Shown: piece after piece, positions 18,801 to 27,361 of the stretch
How the letters are laid out: every line of letters starts with the position of its first letter
How positions within the stretch are numbered: position 1 is the stretch's first letter
NCBI GenBank assembly: GCA_947252645.1
Contig: CAMXWF010000011.1
Location: 1 to 64,000, forward strand
DNA: 64,000 nucleotides
Direction: 5' to 3'
Source of the DNA: an uncultured Bacteroidia bacterium
GTDB lineage: Bacteria; Bacteroidota; Bacteroidia; Bacteroidales; CAJPTX01
Notes under the pieces: generated by a model
The model's database searches: none
Seen by the model: the letters and a program-made list of their open reading frames with translations, nothing else
Told to the model about the DNA's origin: nothing
Translations under genes and position numbers: made by a program

Positions 18801-19191
18801 GAGAGGGGGTGAGAGGGAGTTGATGAACGCGATATTGGTAAATATTGAATGCATGGGGCATCCTTACAGGCTGCGTCTTGCCCTGGTGGCCAGGGCATCG
18901 AGGAGTTGAGGCCACCAGACTACTCAGAGGCCTTCGCGTGGAGGTAGGGCACGGCGCTGCCGTTGAAGAGAAAGGTTAATGGCCTGTGGATGGTGAATAT
19001 GGCACTCCTCAATGCAAGTTTAGTGCTGCTCTCCCGATTATTCCTATGGCATTTCAGACCTTCACAATGATATTCAGGCAACAGGAAGGGCTGTGCTTGG
19101 TGTTTGGGACGAACGCCTTAACTTCGCGCAGGACAGCTATACACCCCTTCGCACATGCGCTGATTAGCCAACTAAATGCGTCCTGCTTACG
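18801..19191. other. Decayed stretch before fluC
   Basis: No intact gene. One plus-strand frame between about 19024 and 19157 is open for 40-odd codons and reads protein-like (GISDLHNDIQATGRAVLG, then WDERLNFAQDSYTPLR) before a TAG. It may be another outer-membrane-protein fragment, but I cannot name it. No fluoride riboswitch was recognised before fluC. Confidence 0.3.
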
Positions 19192-19566
19192 ATGCTCCCA
19201 TTCCTATTCGTTGCTCTCGGTGGTGCGGCTGGTGCAACGCTGCGCTTCGCTATCTCTCGCTTTCTGAACGCCGCTACGCTCCTGCCTGCGTGGGTGGCTA
19301 CACTATGCATCAACGTGCTTGGCTCTTTCTGCATAGCACTCTTCATTGCGCTCTGCCAACGCTACCCCTCGGGGTTCTCCCACCTCAACCCGCTCCTAAT
19401 CACGGGCTTTTGCGGAGGGTTTACCACCTTCTCCACCTTTACTAACGAGGCGTACTCCCTGTGGGTACGGGGCGAGATTCCCATGGCCCTTCTCTACGTA
19501 GCCATCTCGCTTCTCCTCTCCTTAGGCGGGCTGCTGGTGGGGTACTATGTGGGTGAAAAAATCTAA
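19192..19566 (+). CDS. crcB: Fluoride channel FluC (CrcB)
   Basis: A 124-residue four-helix inner-membrane protein that works as a dual-topology dimer and lets F- leave the cell. Seen: GGAAGATLRF in helix 1, CINVLGSF (the conserved Asn lining the pore) in helix 2, and GFCGGFTTFSTFTNE (the phenylalanine box and Na+ site) in helix 3. Helix 4 is LLYVAISLLLSLGGLLVGYY. Length and motifs are complete, so this gene looks intact although both flanks are gene debris. Its stop codon overlaps the stop of the transposase remnant on the other strand. Confidence 0.93.
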   Translation: MLPFLFVALGGAAGATLRFAISRFLNAATLLPAWVATLCINVLGSFCIALFIALCQRYPSGFSHLNPLLITGFCGGFTTFSTFTNEAYSLWVRGEIPMALLYVAISLLLSLGGLLVGYYVGEKI

Positions 19567-19778
19567 CGCCCACGGTTGAGATTGTAGGCGATGCCTTCTA
19601 GCGCATCCTGAATGTGCGCCCCGGCCAGTCCACGGTAGCGGCCTCGCCCAGTGCTGAACCTTCGCCGGATACTTGCAAAAGTCCATTCAATGGCCGTTCG
19701 CAGCGGGCTGGTGGTTGGATTACTCACCCTATCTGCCTCGTAAGCGGCTACCCCCAGTGCGTTTTGAGGTCCCCCGAT
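19563..19778 (-). pseudogene. C-terminal remnant of a DDE transposase
   Basis: Read on the minus strand, 72 codons are open between a TGA and a TAG. They encode AAYEADRVSNPTTSPLRTAI, then EWTFASIRRRFSTGRGRYRG and end QDALEGIAYNLNRGR. The (I/V)EwtF...RRR...RYRGLA...AYNL pattern is the catalytic-Glu region and end of IS5/IS1182-type transposases. The N-terminal two thirds and the terminal inverted repeats are absent. Its last bases overlap the fluC stop, suggesting the insertion or a later deletion ended right at fluC. Confidence 0.6.
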
Positions 19779-20038
19779 TCATTGCTGTTGCCTAGCGCCA
19801 ATCGGCCAGCACGAGCGTACTACCCATCGGCAGGGTCGCTCGGGCAACAGCGTAATGGATACGTGTATCCTAGGACTTGAGCACGGATACAACGCCTCAA
19901 CGACGCAACGGCAGCGCGCCCAGTGGCGGGGCTTGCAAAGGCTTACTCAAAATTAGTACATGGGTTACCTTGGCTTCAACGCATTGTCATATGTAACTGG
20001 GACTTTTGTGCTGGATGTTGAAGCAAAAGCTCTAGACG
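19779..20038. other. Leader region of the nuclease operon
   Basis: This 260-bp stretch between the transposase fragment and the operon start has no gene. It contains a 14-bp palindrome ggatacgtgtatcc (19857-19870). No exact TAnnTTTG box was found, so the operon promoter is not located. Confidence 0.35.
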
Positions 20039-21640
20039 ATGAACCTACGTCACACGCTACTCGCATATGGCGCGCTAGGTCTGCTGCTATCGCTCGTCAG
20101 TTGCGAAAAACAGGACCGACTCGAACAGCTACCCCACGAGCCCCAGGACACCGCTCACGCTGCCGGCGCAACGCTGCAGTTCTATGCGGTCAAGACCTCC
20201 GCACGCCCCATGCGAGGCATCGCATGGAAGGCCAACGACGCAGTGGGCGTGTATGCCTTCACGAGCGGTGAGCCCATTGCAACCGCTACGCCACTACGTG
20301 CCAATACACCGTATATAACCCTTACGAACCGCGGGTTCTTCGCCCCGAAGGAAGCGGCCAGTGCCATTGCACTAGAGGGGAGTAGGAAGGTAGATATCGT
20401 GGCGTACTACCCCTGGCAAAGTGCCGTGGACGGTGACCTCACAATAGCCATAGACCTTGCCAATACTGCCGCAGACGCGGACCCAGACCTACTGGTGTCG
20501 AGCAATGTGAAGGGGATCACTCGCGAGACTCCCATGCCCACGCTGCAATTCACACATGTACTGGCGCGCATCACCGTGCGGGCAGCTAGCGCCACGAGCA
20601 GCACCAAGCTCTCGCTGGAGGGCTTTGATGTTGACGGGAACTACAGCCTGCGCACGGGCAAGCTGGAGCTCGGGGCGGCAAACCCCAAGAGCATCCCCAT
20701 GCGGGCGCTGGGCAAGGGACTCTACGAAGCCATCGTGCTACCTGGTCAAAAGATGCAGGCGGGGAAGCTAGTGATCGTTGAAAATGGCATGCGTCGCGAA
20801 AGCGCACTCCCCCTCGACGCTATAATTGCCGCAGGCCAAGAGTACACATTCACGCTCAACGAACCCTCATCGGGCTCCGCCACACGCACGGCGTACAAGG
20901 AAATTCCCCTGGCAACGACACCCACTGCCAACACCATCACCGTAACGCACCGTGCGCAAAACAGCTGGTTTGCCAACGGGGCATCATCGGGCGACCGCCG
21001 CAACTACTCCATCTGCTACAGCACACGGCATCACCTGCCCCTCTGGGTGGCCTACCCGCTCTACGCCGACTGCATGGGCAACGTAAGCAGGACGGAGCGT
21101 TGGGCCTACGACCCCCAAATACCTGAGAGCTACCAAGTAGATCTCTCCTCGAGCTATGGACAATCGAACATCTCCCGGGGGCACATGCTCATGAGTAGGC
21201 AGCGTAATGCCTCAAGGGATCTCAATGCCACCACCTTCTACTACACGAACATGGTGCCACAGAACACTACGCAGAACGGCAAGCAGTGGCTAGAACTCGA
21301 GAACAAGCAAGTAGTCTGGGCTAAGGACAAAGCCTACGACACGCTCTACACGGTGTGCGGGCCGGTGTTCGAGGGTAGCGTCAGCACTTTCAGAGCCAAG
21401 GATGGGAAACAGGTCGCCATGCCGAGCCACATCTACAAGGTGATGCTGCGCCAGCATAAGCGAAGCGGGAAGTGGTACACGTTGGCCGTCAAAATGGCAA
21501 ATAGTGCCTCGGCACCCGAGTGGGGGAACTGCATTGTGCCAATCCAACAGCTCGAAAAGGAGCTTGGGATGGACTTTTTCCCCAACGTCCCCAACGCCGA
21601 GGATGCCGGGAGTTCGTCAAATCTCTCGCATTGGAATTAA
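20039..21640 (+). CDS. Surface lipoprotein: fimbrillin-like domain fused to DNA/RNA non-specific endonuclease
   Basis: A 533-residue protein. Its lipoprotein signal ends LLLSLVSC (Cys about 22). Residues about 40-280 are fimbrillin/Mfa-like (VDIVAYYPWQ, DPDLLVSSNV, LQFTHVLARITV, EYTFTLNEP). Residues about 300-530 are a NUC-family nuclease: YSICYSTRHHLPLWVAYPL, then SRGHMLMSRQR with the catalytic His, and TNMVPQNTTQNGKQWLELE with the metal-binding Asn. The family's DRGH is SRGH here, with Arg and His kept. The predicted role is cutting extracellular DNA or RNA at the cell surface. It is first in a five-gene operon with another nuclease and an outer-membrane receptor. The fimbrillin part could anchor or display the enzyme. 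Confidence 0.85.
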   Translation: MNLRHTLLAYGALGLLLSLVSCEKQDRLEQLPHEPQDTAHAAGATLQFYAVKTSARPMRGIAWKANDAVGVYAFTSGEPIATATPLRANTPYITLTNRGFFAPKEAASAIALEGSRKVDIVAYYPWQSAVDGDLTIAIDLANTAADADPDLLVSSNVKGITRETPMPTLQFTHVLARITVRAASATSSTKLSLEGFDVDGNYSLRTGKLELGAANPKSIPMRALGKGLYEAIVLPGQKMQAGKLVIVENGMRRESALPLDAIIAAGQEYTFTLNEPSSGSATRTAYKEIPLATTPTANTITVTHRAQNSWFANGASSGDRRNYSICYSTRHHLPLWVAYPLYADCMGNVSRTERWAYDPQIPESYQVDLSSSYGQSNISRGHMLMSRQRNASRDLNATTFYYTNMVPQNTTQNGKQWLELENKQVVWAKDKAYDTLYTVCGPVFEGSVSTFRAKDGKQVAMPSHIYKVMLRQHKRSGKWYTLAVKMANSASAPEWGNCIVPIQQLEKELGMDFFPNVPNAEDAGSSSNLSHWN

Positions 21641-21667
21641 TCAACGGATGAACCCCAAAAATAGGAC

Positions 21668-23389
21668 ATGATTATGAGAAGGCTAACAACATGGGGAGCA
21701 CTTAGCGTAGCGGTGTTCCTAATGCTTGCGTCGACAGGCTGCAAGAAGCGCGAGCCGGCCAGGGATGTCAGCCCTGTGCAGGAGAGGCAAGGGACGCTCA
21801 CCGTACGCTCTGAGCTACCTGGCCAGATCTACCGCACCCGGAAGGGTACGTATAGCAACGGCGACGCCATCGGGATCTGCGCGCTGCAAAACGGTGCAGT
21901 GTACTCTGGCTACAAGAACGTGAAGTACACTTCCAACGGCAGCACCAAGTTTGTCTCGCTTGCAGGGATTAAGCTGCCCGAGGATGGCAACATCGACCTC
22001 GTGGCCTACTACCCCTACGCCTCCAGTGCCGATGGCACGGTCACCATGGATGTAAGCGACCAGAGCGACCTAGCGAAGATAGACCTCCTGTACTCCAACA
22101 ACTCCAAGGGACTCAGCAAGACGAATGCGGAGGCAAACCTGACGTTTGCGCACCAGATGGCCATGGTGGTGCTGAAGTTCTCAACAAACGGGCAGCCCCT
22201 CGACGTGGCATCGGCCAAGGCAACAATCGCTGACGTGGTGGTGGAGACCAGCCTGACACTCCTGGACGGCAAACTGACCAACGGGAGCACGAAGAAAAGC
22301 GTGAGTGCCTCGTTCAAGGAGGAGACCGCCAACCAGCTCTACACGGCCTCGTTCATTGTGCCGGCGCAAGACCTTTCGGGCAAAGCCCTGACGCTACAGC
22401 TCAACGGCAAGAGCTACAACGAGACGCTACCCGCCAGCCTCAACCCGAGACCCAACGACCAGGTGACCGTCAACCTAGGCTTTGGCAGCAATGGCGAGAC
22501 GCTCTCCATCACGGGCAGCAACATCACGCCCTGGAACACCGTCAACGGCGGCGAAATCACCATTACCCCCGCCACGGGAGGAGTGTCGGTAAGCCTGTCG
22601 AGCGTGGAGTTCCCCGCAACTGGCTCGCTCACGAGCAACGTAGAGCTGACGGCCGGCACGAGCGCTTGGACTGCAAGTTCCGATGGTGCGTGGCTCAAAG
22701 TGACCCCGACCTCTGGTACTGGCAACGCCACCCTGACGCTAACTGCAGAGGGCAACACCGCAACCACTGATCGGACAGCCACCGTGACCATCACGGCGGG
22801 TACCGAGACGGTGGCTATCAGCGTAACCCAGAAGGCAGCCAGCGGCACGAGCCCCTCCACTAGCAGCCTACTCTTCCCCGGCGCAGACTTCGAGGACTGG
22901 GATGCATTTTTGAAATGCCTGAATAAATTCGGTCTAAAACACGCCACTAAGGGTTCGGAAGGTCATAACAGCGCGACGGCCTTACTCATTAATGCATCAG
23001 GCTCGGGAAACGCCTACATCTTCACGGTGGAGGACAAAAACTTCGATAAGCAGCTAAAGTCCATCTCGCTGTGGATCAAGGGGACCGTTGATGGGAGCTC
23101 TCTCTCGTTCAACGTTTACGGGACAGGCGGCCGCCAGGCAGGTGCTTCGTTCGCAGCATTCAACCTCGGCACTGTAAATAGCAGCGCGGCGGTTATGCTC
23201 AATGAAGGTGCTAAGAATGACTACCGTGGCAGCGTCAACACCAATGGGGCGTGGGTGAAAGTTACGCTGAATATTCCTTCGAGCGTCACAGTAAAGCCCG
23301 ACCAGTACGGCAACATCTTCGCAGTAAAAATCGGGAAGGAGTGCACGCCCAACCTCCTGGTTGACGACATTACGTACGAAGCCCGGTAG
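21668..23389 (+). CDS. Fimbrillin-like/BACON-domain lipoprotein
   Basis: A 573-residue lipoprotein (signal ends MLASTGC, Cys about 25). Residues about 40-280 are a fimbrillin-like domain clearly related to that of the upstream nuclease (IDLVAYYPYASSADGTVTMD, IDLLYSNNSKGLSKTN, LTFAHQMAMVVLKFS). Residues about 305-395 are a BACON domain (VEFPATGSLTSNVELTAG, WLKVTPTSGTGNATLTLTAE, ending ISVTQKA). The last ~175 residues (LLFPGADFEDWDAFLKCLNK onward) look like a beta-sandwich substrate-binding domain I cannot name. BACON domains are usually linked with glycans, but here the gene sits between a nuclease and a receptor. I infer a surface binding protein of the uptake complex. Confidence 0.8.
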   Translation: MIMRRLTTWGALSVAVFLMLASTGCKKREPARDVSPVQERQGTLTVRSELPGQIYRTRKGTYSNGDAIGICALQNGAVYSGYKNVKYTSNGSTKFVSLAGIKLPEDGNIDLVAYYPYASSADGTVTMDVSDQSDLAKIDLLYSNNSKGLSKTNAEANLTFAHQMAMVVLKFSTNGQPLDVASAKATIADVVVETSLTLLDGKLTNGSTKKSVSASFKEETANQLYTASFIVPAQDLSGKALTLQLNGKSYNETLPASLNPRPNDQVTVNLGFGSNGETLSITGSNITPWNTVNGGEITITPATGGVSVSLSSVEFPATGSLTSNVELTAGTSAWTASSDGAWLKVTPTSGTGNATLTLTAEGNTATTDRTATVTITAGTETVAISVTQKAASGTSPSTSSLLFPGADFEDWDAFLKCLNKFGLKHATKGSEGHNSATALLINASGSGNAYIFTVEDKNFDKQLKSISLWIKGTVDGSSLSFNVYGTGGRQAGASFAAFNLGTVNSSAAVMLNEGAKNDYRGSVNTNGAWVKVTLNIPSSVTVKPDQYGNIFAVKIGKECTPNLLVDDITYEAR

Positions 23390-23397
23390 CGCGCAAC

Positions 23398-25995
23398 ATG
23401 GTAAGCTTAGGGACTGTGGGCAGCACCAGGTGCTGCACCGCAGCTAGCAAGTCAGGAGAGGGGCGGGCACGCCCCTCCCTTCACGCTTGGGCGTGGCGAA
23501 GGGGCAGGAGAACCCTAGCGGTGGTGTGCATGCTGGCTCTCCTCACTGCGCACGGCACGTGGGCACAAACGTCCACAGGCAACGAAGAGTACGTGGGACA
23601 GGTGACGGAGGAGGAGCGAGCGCGCATGGAGCAGCTGCGCTATTCGCAATGGATAAATCCGCTGCTGCTCATGGCCAACGATGTTTACCTGCGGGAGGTG
23701 GGCTACCAGCTCTCGCAATTCCGATTCCGCATCCGGGGCTACGAAAGTCGCTACGAGTCTCGCTACATCAACGGCATTGCGATGAACGAGCAGGTGCGCG
23801 GGGTGTTTAACTATGCGTCCATCGGTGCGCTAAACGACCTGACGCGCAATGGCAACGTGGTGCACTACCTGGGGATAAACGATTTTGGCTTTGGGAGCAT
23901 TGGAGGCTCGCAAGACATCGACATGCGCGCGGGGAGCTATCCCCACGGCTGGAAGGTGACGCTGTCCGGGACGCGGCGCACCTACTACCTTCGGGGACTA
24001 CTGACCTACAACAGCGGCCTCCTAGACAACGGCTGGGCCTTTATGGCCGGCGTAGGGGGACGCTACGCCCATGAGGGGGCGATTCCCGGGACGTTTTACC
24101 ACAACGTGTCGTACGCCTTCGGCGCAGAGAAGCGGTGGGCGCACGGCGAGCACAGCGTGAGCCTCACCACGTTTGGGTCACCAGTAGAACAGGGCCAGCA
24201 GGGGAGTTCAGTACAGGAGGCTCTGGACTTGGTGGGCAACAACCTCTACAACCCGAACTGGGGCTACCAGAGTGGCAAAAAGCGTAACGCGCGGGTGGTG
24301 AAGAGCTGGGATCCTACGGTGCTCCTCTCCTATATTTGGCAGCCTACGCGAACCACCAAATGGACCACCGGGCTAAGCTTCCACTACAACCGGTATGGGC
24401 AGAGTTCGCTCAACTGGTACAACGGCTACGACCCGCGCCCCGACTACTATCGCTACCTGCCCTCGTACTTTGGTGACAGCACGTTTGCCGCCAAGATCTA
24501 CGCCTACAAGTGGCGGCATGGAGAGATGGGGCAAATACAGTGGGATGCGCTCTATGCCGTAAACCAGCGCCAGGCGAAGCTGGGGGACGGGCAGGCGGTG
24601 TACATGGTGCAGGAGCGGCGGAGCGACCTCCTGGAGACCACGCTGAACTCCACCTACACGATGCAGCTCAACAGCAACATGAGGCTGAGCGCAGGTCTGG
24701 AGGGCCGCTACACGCTGTCATCGCAGTTCAACACAGTGGAGGATCTTCTTGGGGCGCGCTACGCGCTAGATATAGACAAGTTTGCCGAGCGTGACTACCC
24801 CGGCAATAAGAACATCGTGCAGAGCGACCTCAACCATCCCAACAGGAAAGTATACGTGGGGGACGTATTCGGCTACAACTACCGCTACCACATCCACAGC
24901 GAGCGGCTTTGGGCACAGATGGAGCATAGCTGGCCCAGTGTCACCCTATTCTACGGTGTGCTAGGTCAGCTCACGGGGATCGTGCGGGAGGGGTTCATGC
25001 GCAACGGGCACTACCCTGAAAGCTCCTACGGGATAGGGCAATGGCACACCCTGCCAACGTATGGGGCAAAGGGCGGGGTAGACTGGATGATCACAGGGCA
25101 TCACGCTTTGAGCCTCACCGGGAGCTTTACCACTGAGGCACCACTGGTGCGAGAGCTGTACGTGTCGCCCGACATCACGGATCACATTGCCGGTGGGCTA
25201 GAGTCTGGCAAAGTGGGCAACATCGACTTGAGCTACCGCTTCTCCACCCCCTACGTGGCCGGGCGGGTGACAGCCTACTACACGTGGCTGCTGGATGGCA
25301 GGAAGAAAGTATCGTATTACTACGACACCGAGCGGGCCTTCGTACATCACACGCTCTACGGGGTGAACCGCGTGCACCGGGGCATAGAGCTAGGCGTGGA
25401 GTGTACCCCCACGCCGAATCTGACCCTCTCGCTGGTAGGAACGGCATCGCAATACTACTACAGCAACAACCCCGTGGGGGTACTCAACTCGACCAACGGA
25501 AAGCTAAAGAACGTAGAGGAGCGGGTGACGATGAAGAACCTCTACCTTGGGGGCGTGCCGCAACTCATTGGCACCTTTGGGATAGGGTATTTTTACCGCT
25601 ACTGGTTCTTCGATGTCAAGCTCAATGGTTTTGCATACAACCATATCGACCCTGCGCCCATCCGACGCATAGCATCGAGCTACGCAGGGGTAGAGCCGCC
25701 CGAGAGCGGGGGCTACGACGAAAAGCGCTACCGCATCTACCAGCAGCTAACCACGCAGGAGCGCTTCAAGCCTGGGTTCACGATAGACCTGAGCATCGGA
25801 AAGGTGATCTACCTCCAGAACCGTCAACGGATAAACATCAACGCATCGGTAAACAACATCCTCAACAAGCGGAATATCATCACGGGTGGTTACGAGCAGG
25901 GGCGCATTAGCCTGAAGAATCCCGACCGCTTTCCCAACAAGCACTACTACATGATGGGGATAGACTTTTTCGTCAACGCACGCTACAGTTTTTAA
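23398..25995 (+). CDS. TonB-dependent outer-membrane receptor, short N-terminus
   Basis: An 865-residue beta-barrel. Around residue 35-57 is a signal peptide (RRTLAVVCMLALLTAHGTWAQ). A reduced plug follows (about 85-190: FRFRIRGYESRYESRYINGI, GSIGGSQDIDM). The rest is a 22-strand-type barrel with many aromatic-girdled strands, ending NASVNNILNKRNIITGG and FFVNARYSF with the C-terminal Phe. The usual carboxypeptidase-like N-terminal extension of SusC proteins is missing. The start codon is uncertain: the first ATG gives a 34-residue extension before the signal core. It lies 8 bp after the upstream stop. I infer import of the ligand prepared by the flanking nucleases. Confidence 0.85.
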   Translation: MVSLGTVGSTRCCTAASKSGEGRARPSLHAWAWRRGRRTLAVVCMLALLTAHGTWAQTSTGNEEYVGQVTEEERARMEQLRYSQWINPLLLMANDVYLREVGYQLSQFRFRIRGYESRYESRYINGIAMNEQVRGVFNYASIGALNDLTRNGNVVHYLGINDFGFGSIGGSQDIDMRAGSYPHGWKVTLSGTRRTYYLRGLLTYNSGLLDNGWAFMAGVGGRYAHEGAIPGTFYHNVSYAFGAEKRWAHGEHSVSLTTFGSPVEQGQQGSSVQEALDLVGNNLYNPNWGYQSGKKRNARVVKSWDPTVLLSYIWQPTRTTKWTTGLSFHYNRYGQSSLNWYNGYDPRPDYYRYLPSYFGDSTFAAKIYAYKWRHGEMGQIQWDALYAVNQRQAKLGDGQAVYMVQERRSDLLETTLNSTYTMQLNSNMRLSAGLEGRYTLSSQFNTVEDLLGARYALDIDKFAERDYPGNKNIVQSDLNHPNRKVYVGDVFGYNYRYHIHSERLWAQMEHSWPSVTLFYGVLGQLTGIVREGFMRNGHYPESSYGIGQWHTLPTYGAKGGVDWMITGHHALSLTGSFTTEAPLVRELYVSPDITDHIAGGLESGKVGNIDLSYRFSTPYVAGRVTAYYTWLLDGRKKVSYYYDTERAFVHHTLYGVNRVHRGIELGVECTPTPNLTLSLVGTASQYYYSNNPVGVLNSTNGKLKNVEERVTMKNLYLGGVPQLIGTFGIGYFYRYWFFDVKLNGFAYNHIDPAPIRRIASSYAGVEPPESGGYDEKRYRIYQQLTTQERFKPGFTIDLSIGKVIYLQNRQRININASVNNILNKRNIITGGYEQGRISLKNPDRFPNKHYYMMGIDFFVNARYSF

Positions 25996-26020
25996 TAAAT
26001 CAGAAGGAGTGTCCAAGGAA

Positions 26021-27355
26021 ATGAATAGAGGGAGCGCATGGATAGCCGCGGTGTTTACACTGGTAGCGGTGATAAGTGGATGCAAGAAATACACGCCGCC
26101 CGAGCTTTTGGCGCCAAAGGCCCCAGAAGGGTTGGCCGCTACGCTGACCATAGCAGAATACAAGGAACGGTACGCTGGCACAGCTAAAGCCACGCCAGTG
26201 GAGATAGACGTGGACTACGTGCTCAAAGCCGTAGTGGGGGGCAACGACAAGTCAGGCAACATCTACAAGCAGATCTACGTGCAGGACGGCACGGGGGGCA
26301 TAAGCATAGGTTGCGACCAGGATGGCATTGCCAACGACTACGCCGAGGGCCAGGAAGTGTACATCCGGCTGCTGGGGCTCGCGGCGGTGAGCTACGGTGG
26401 GCAGCTGCAAATAGGCCACTTGAAGACCAACGCCAACCGTATCCCCTACGAGGTGTTCAAGGAACACGTGCTGCGTAACGGATGGGCCGAGAAGGGAAAG
26501 CCTGCACCGAGAGTTGTAACGCTATCCGAGCTCTCGGACGACATGCTAGGCACGGTGGTAAAGTTTGAGGGCGTACACTTTGCGGATGGGGGGCGTCTGC
26601 CGTTTGCCGAGCATGAGCAAACAGTCAACCGTCAGCTCATCGATGGCCAGGGGCACACCCTCACCGTGCGCAACAGCGGCTACGCAAACTTTAGCGCAGA
26701 TATACTCCCCACTGGCATTGGGAGCGTCACGGGGATATTATCAAAGCACAATTCTAGCTACCAGCTCTTCCTCAGGAGCCGGGAGGACGTGGGGCCCTTC
26801 GATGGGAAAGGGGTGCCCCCCAGCATCGTTCCCACGCCCGGGGGCAGTGAGTTGAAGGGCGTAGAGGTACTCTCTGAGACCTTTAAAACGGGCCTCGGGG
26901 CCTTTACACCAGTGAACGTATCAGGGCTCCAGCAGTGGGGCTTCAGGGAGTACAATGGCAGGGGCTACGCATCCATGAGCGGCTATCAGAGCGGCGCAAG
27001 CCATGCCAATGAGGATTGGCTCATCTCGCCCGCCGTGGACCTGGGCGATGCCAAAGCGGCCGTACTGACCTTCCGCCACACGTGGAATAAGGGCGATGTG
27101 TCGCGGATGAAGCAGGAACTGCAAGTGATGTTCTCGTACGACTATGCGGGTGGAGAGCCTGGCACTGCAACGTGGCTCCCAGCCCCAATACCCACATACC
27201 CCACGGGCGCCGACTGGAAATTCGTGAGCTCAGGGGATGTGACTGTACCCAAGGAGTGCCTGGGGAAAGGCAGCGTGCATTTTGCCTTTAAGTACACCTG
27301 CTCTGATGCGAGCTCTGGCACGTGGGAGATAAACGATGCAGTGCTAAAAAAGTAG
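26021..27355 (+). CDS. DUF5689 lipoprotein with C-terminal choice-of-anchor-J/DUF5017-like domain
   Basis: A 444-residue surface lipoprotein (signal ends AVISGC). Residues about 40-255 are DUF5689, made of two OB-fold-like halves: YKQIYVQDGTGGISIGCDQD, EGQEVYIRL and later GTVVKFEGVHF and GSVTGILSKHNSSYQLFLRS. OB folds of this kind accompany secreted nucleases in other bacteria. Residues about 280-444 are a jelly-roll-like domain (SETFKTGLGAFTPVNVSGLQ, NEDWLISPAVDL, LTFRHTWN). ATG was preferred to the GTG four codons upstream because AGAAGGAG ends 11 bp before it. It probably partners the receptor as a SusD-like ligand binder. Confidence 0.85.
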   Translation: MNRGSAWIAAVFTLVAVISGCKKYTPPELLAPKAPEGLAATLTIAEYKERYAGTAKATPVEIDVDYVLKAVVGGNDKSGNIYKQIYVQDGTGGISIGCDQDGIANDYAEGQEVYIRLLGLAAVSYGGQLQIGHLKTNANRIPYEVFKEHVLRNGWAEKGKPAPRVVTLSELSDDMLGTVVKFEGVHFADGGRLPFAEHEQTVNRQLIDGQGHTLTVRNSGYANFSADILPTGIGSVTGILSKHNSSYQLFLRSREDVGPFDGKGVPPSIVPTPGGSELKGVEVLSETFKTGLGAFTPVNVSGLQQWGFREYNGRGYASMSGYQSGASHANEDWLISPAVDLGDAKAAVLTFRHTWNKGDVSRMKQELQVMFSYDYAGGEPGTATWLPAPIPTYPTGADWKFVSSGDVTVPKECLGKGSVHFAFKYTCSDASSGTWEINDAVLKK

Positions 27356-27361
27356 GTGAAG

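Noticed and set aside
18960..19190. A fluoride riboswitch before fluC
   Set aside because: The conserved GG-GATGG and pseudoknot pattern of the fluoride aptamer was not found; the sequence is mostly gene debris.
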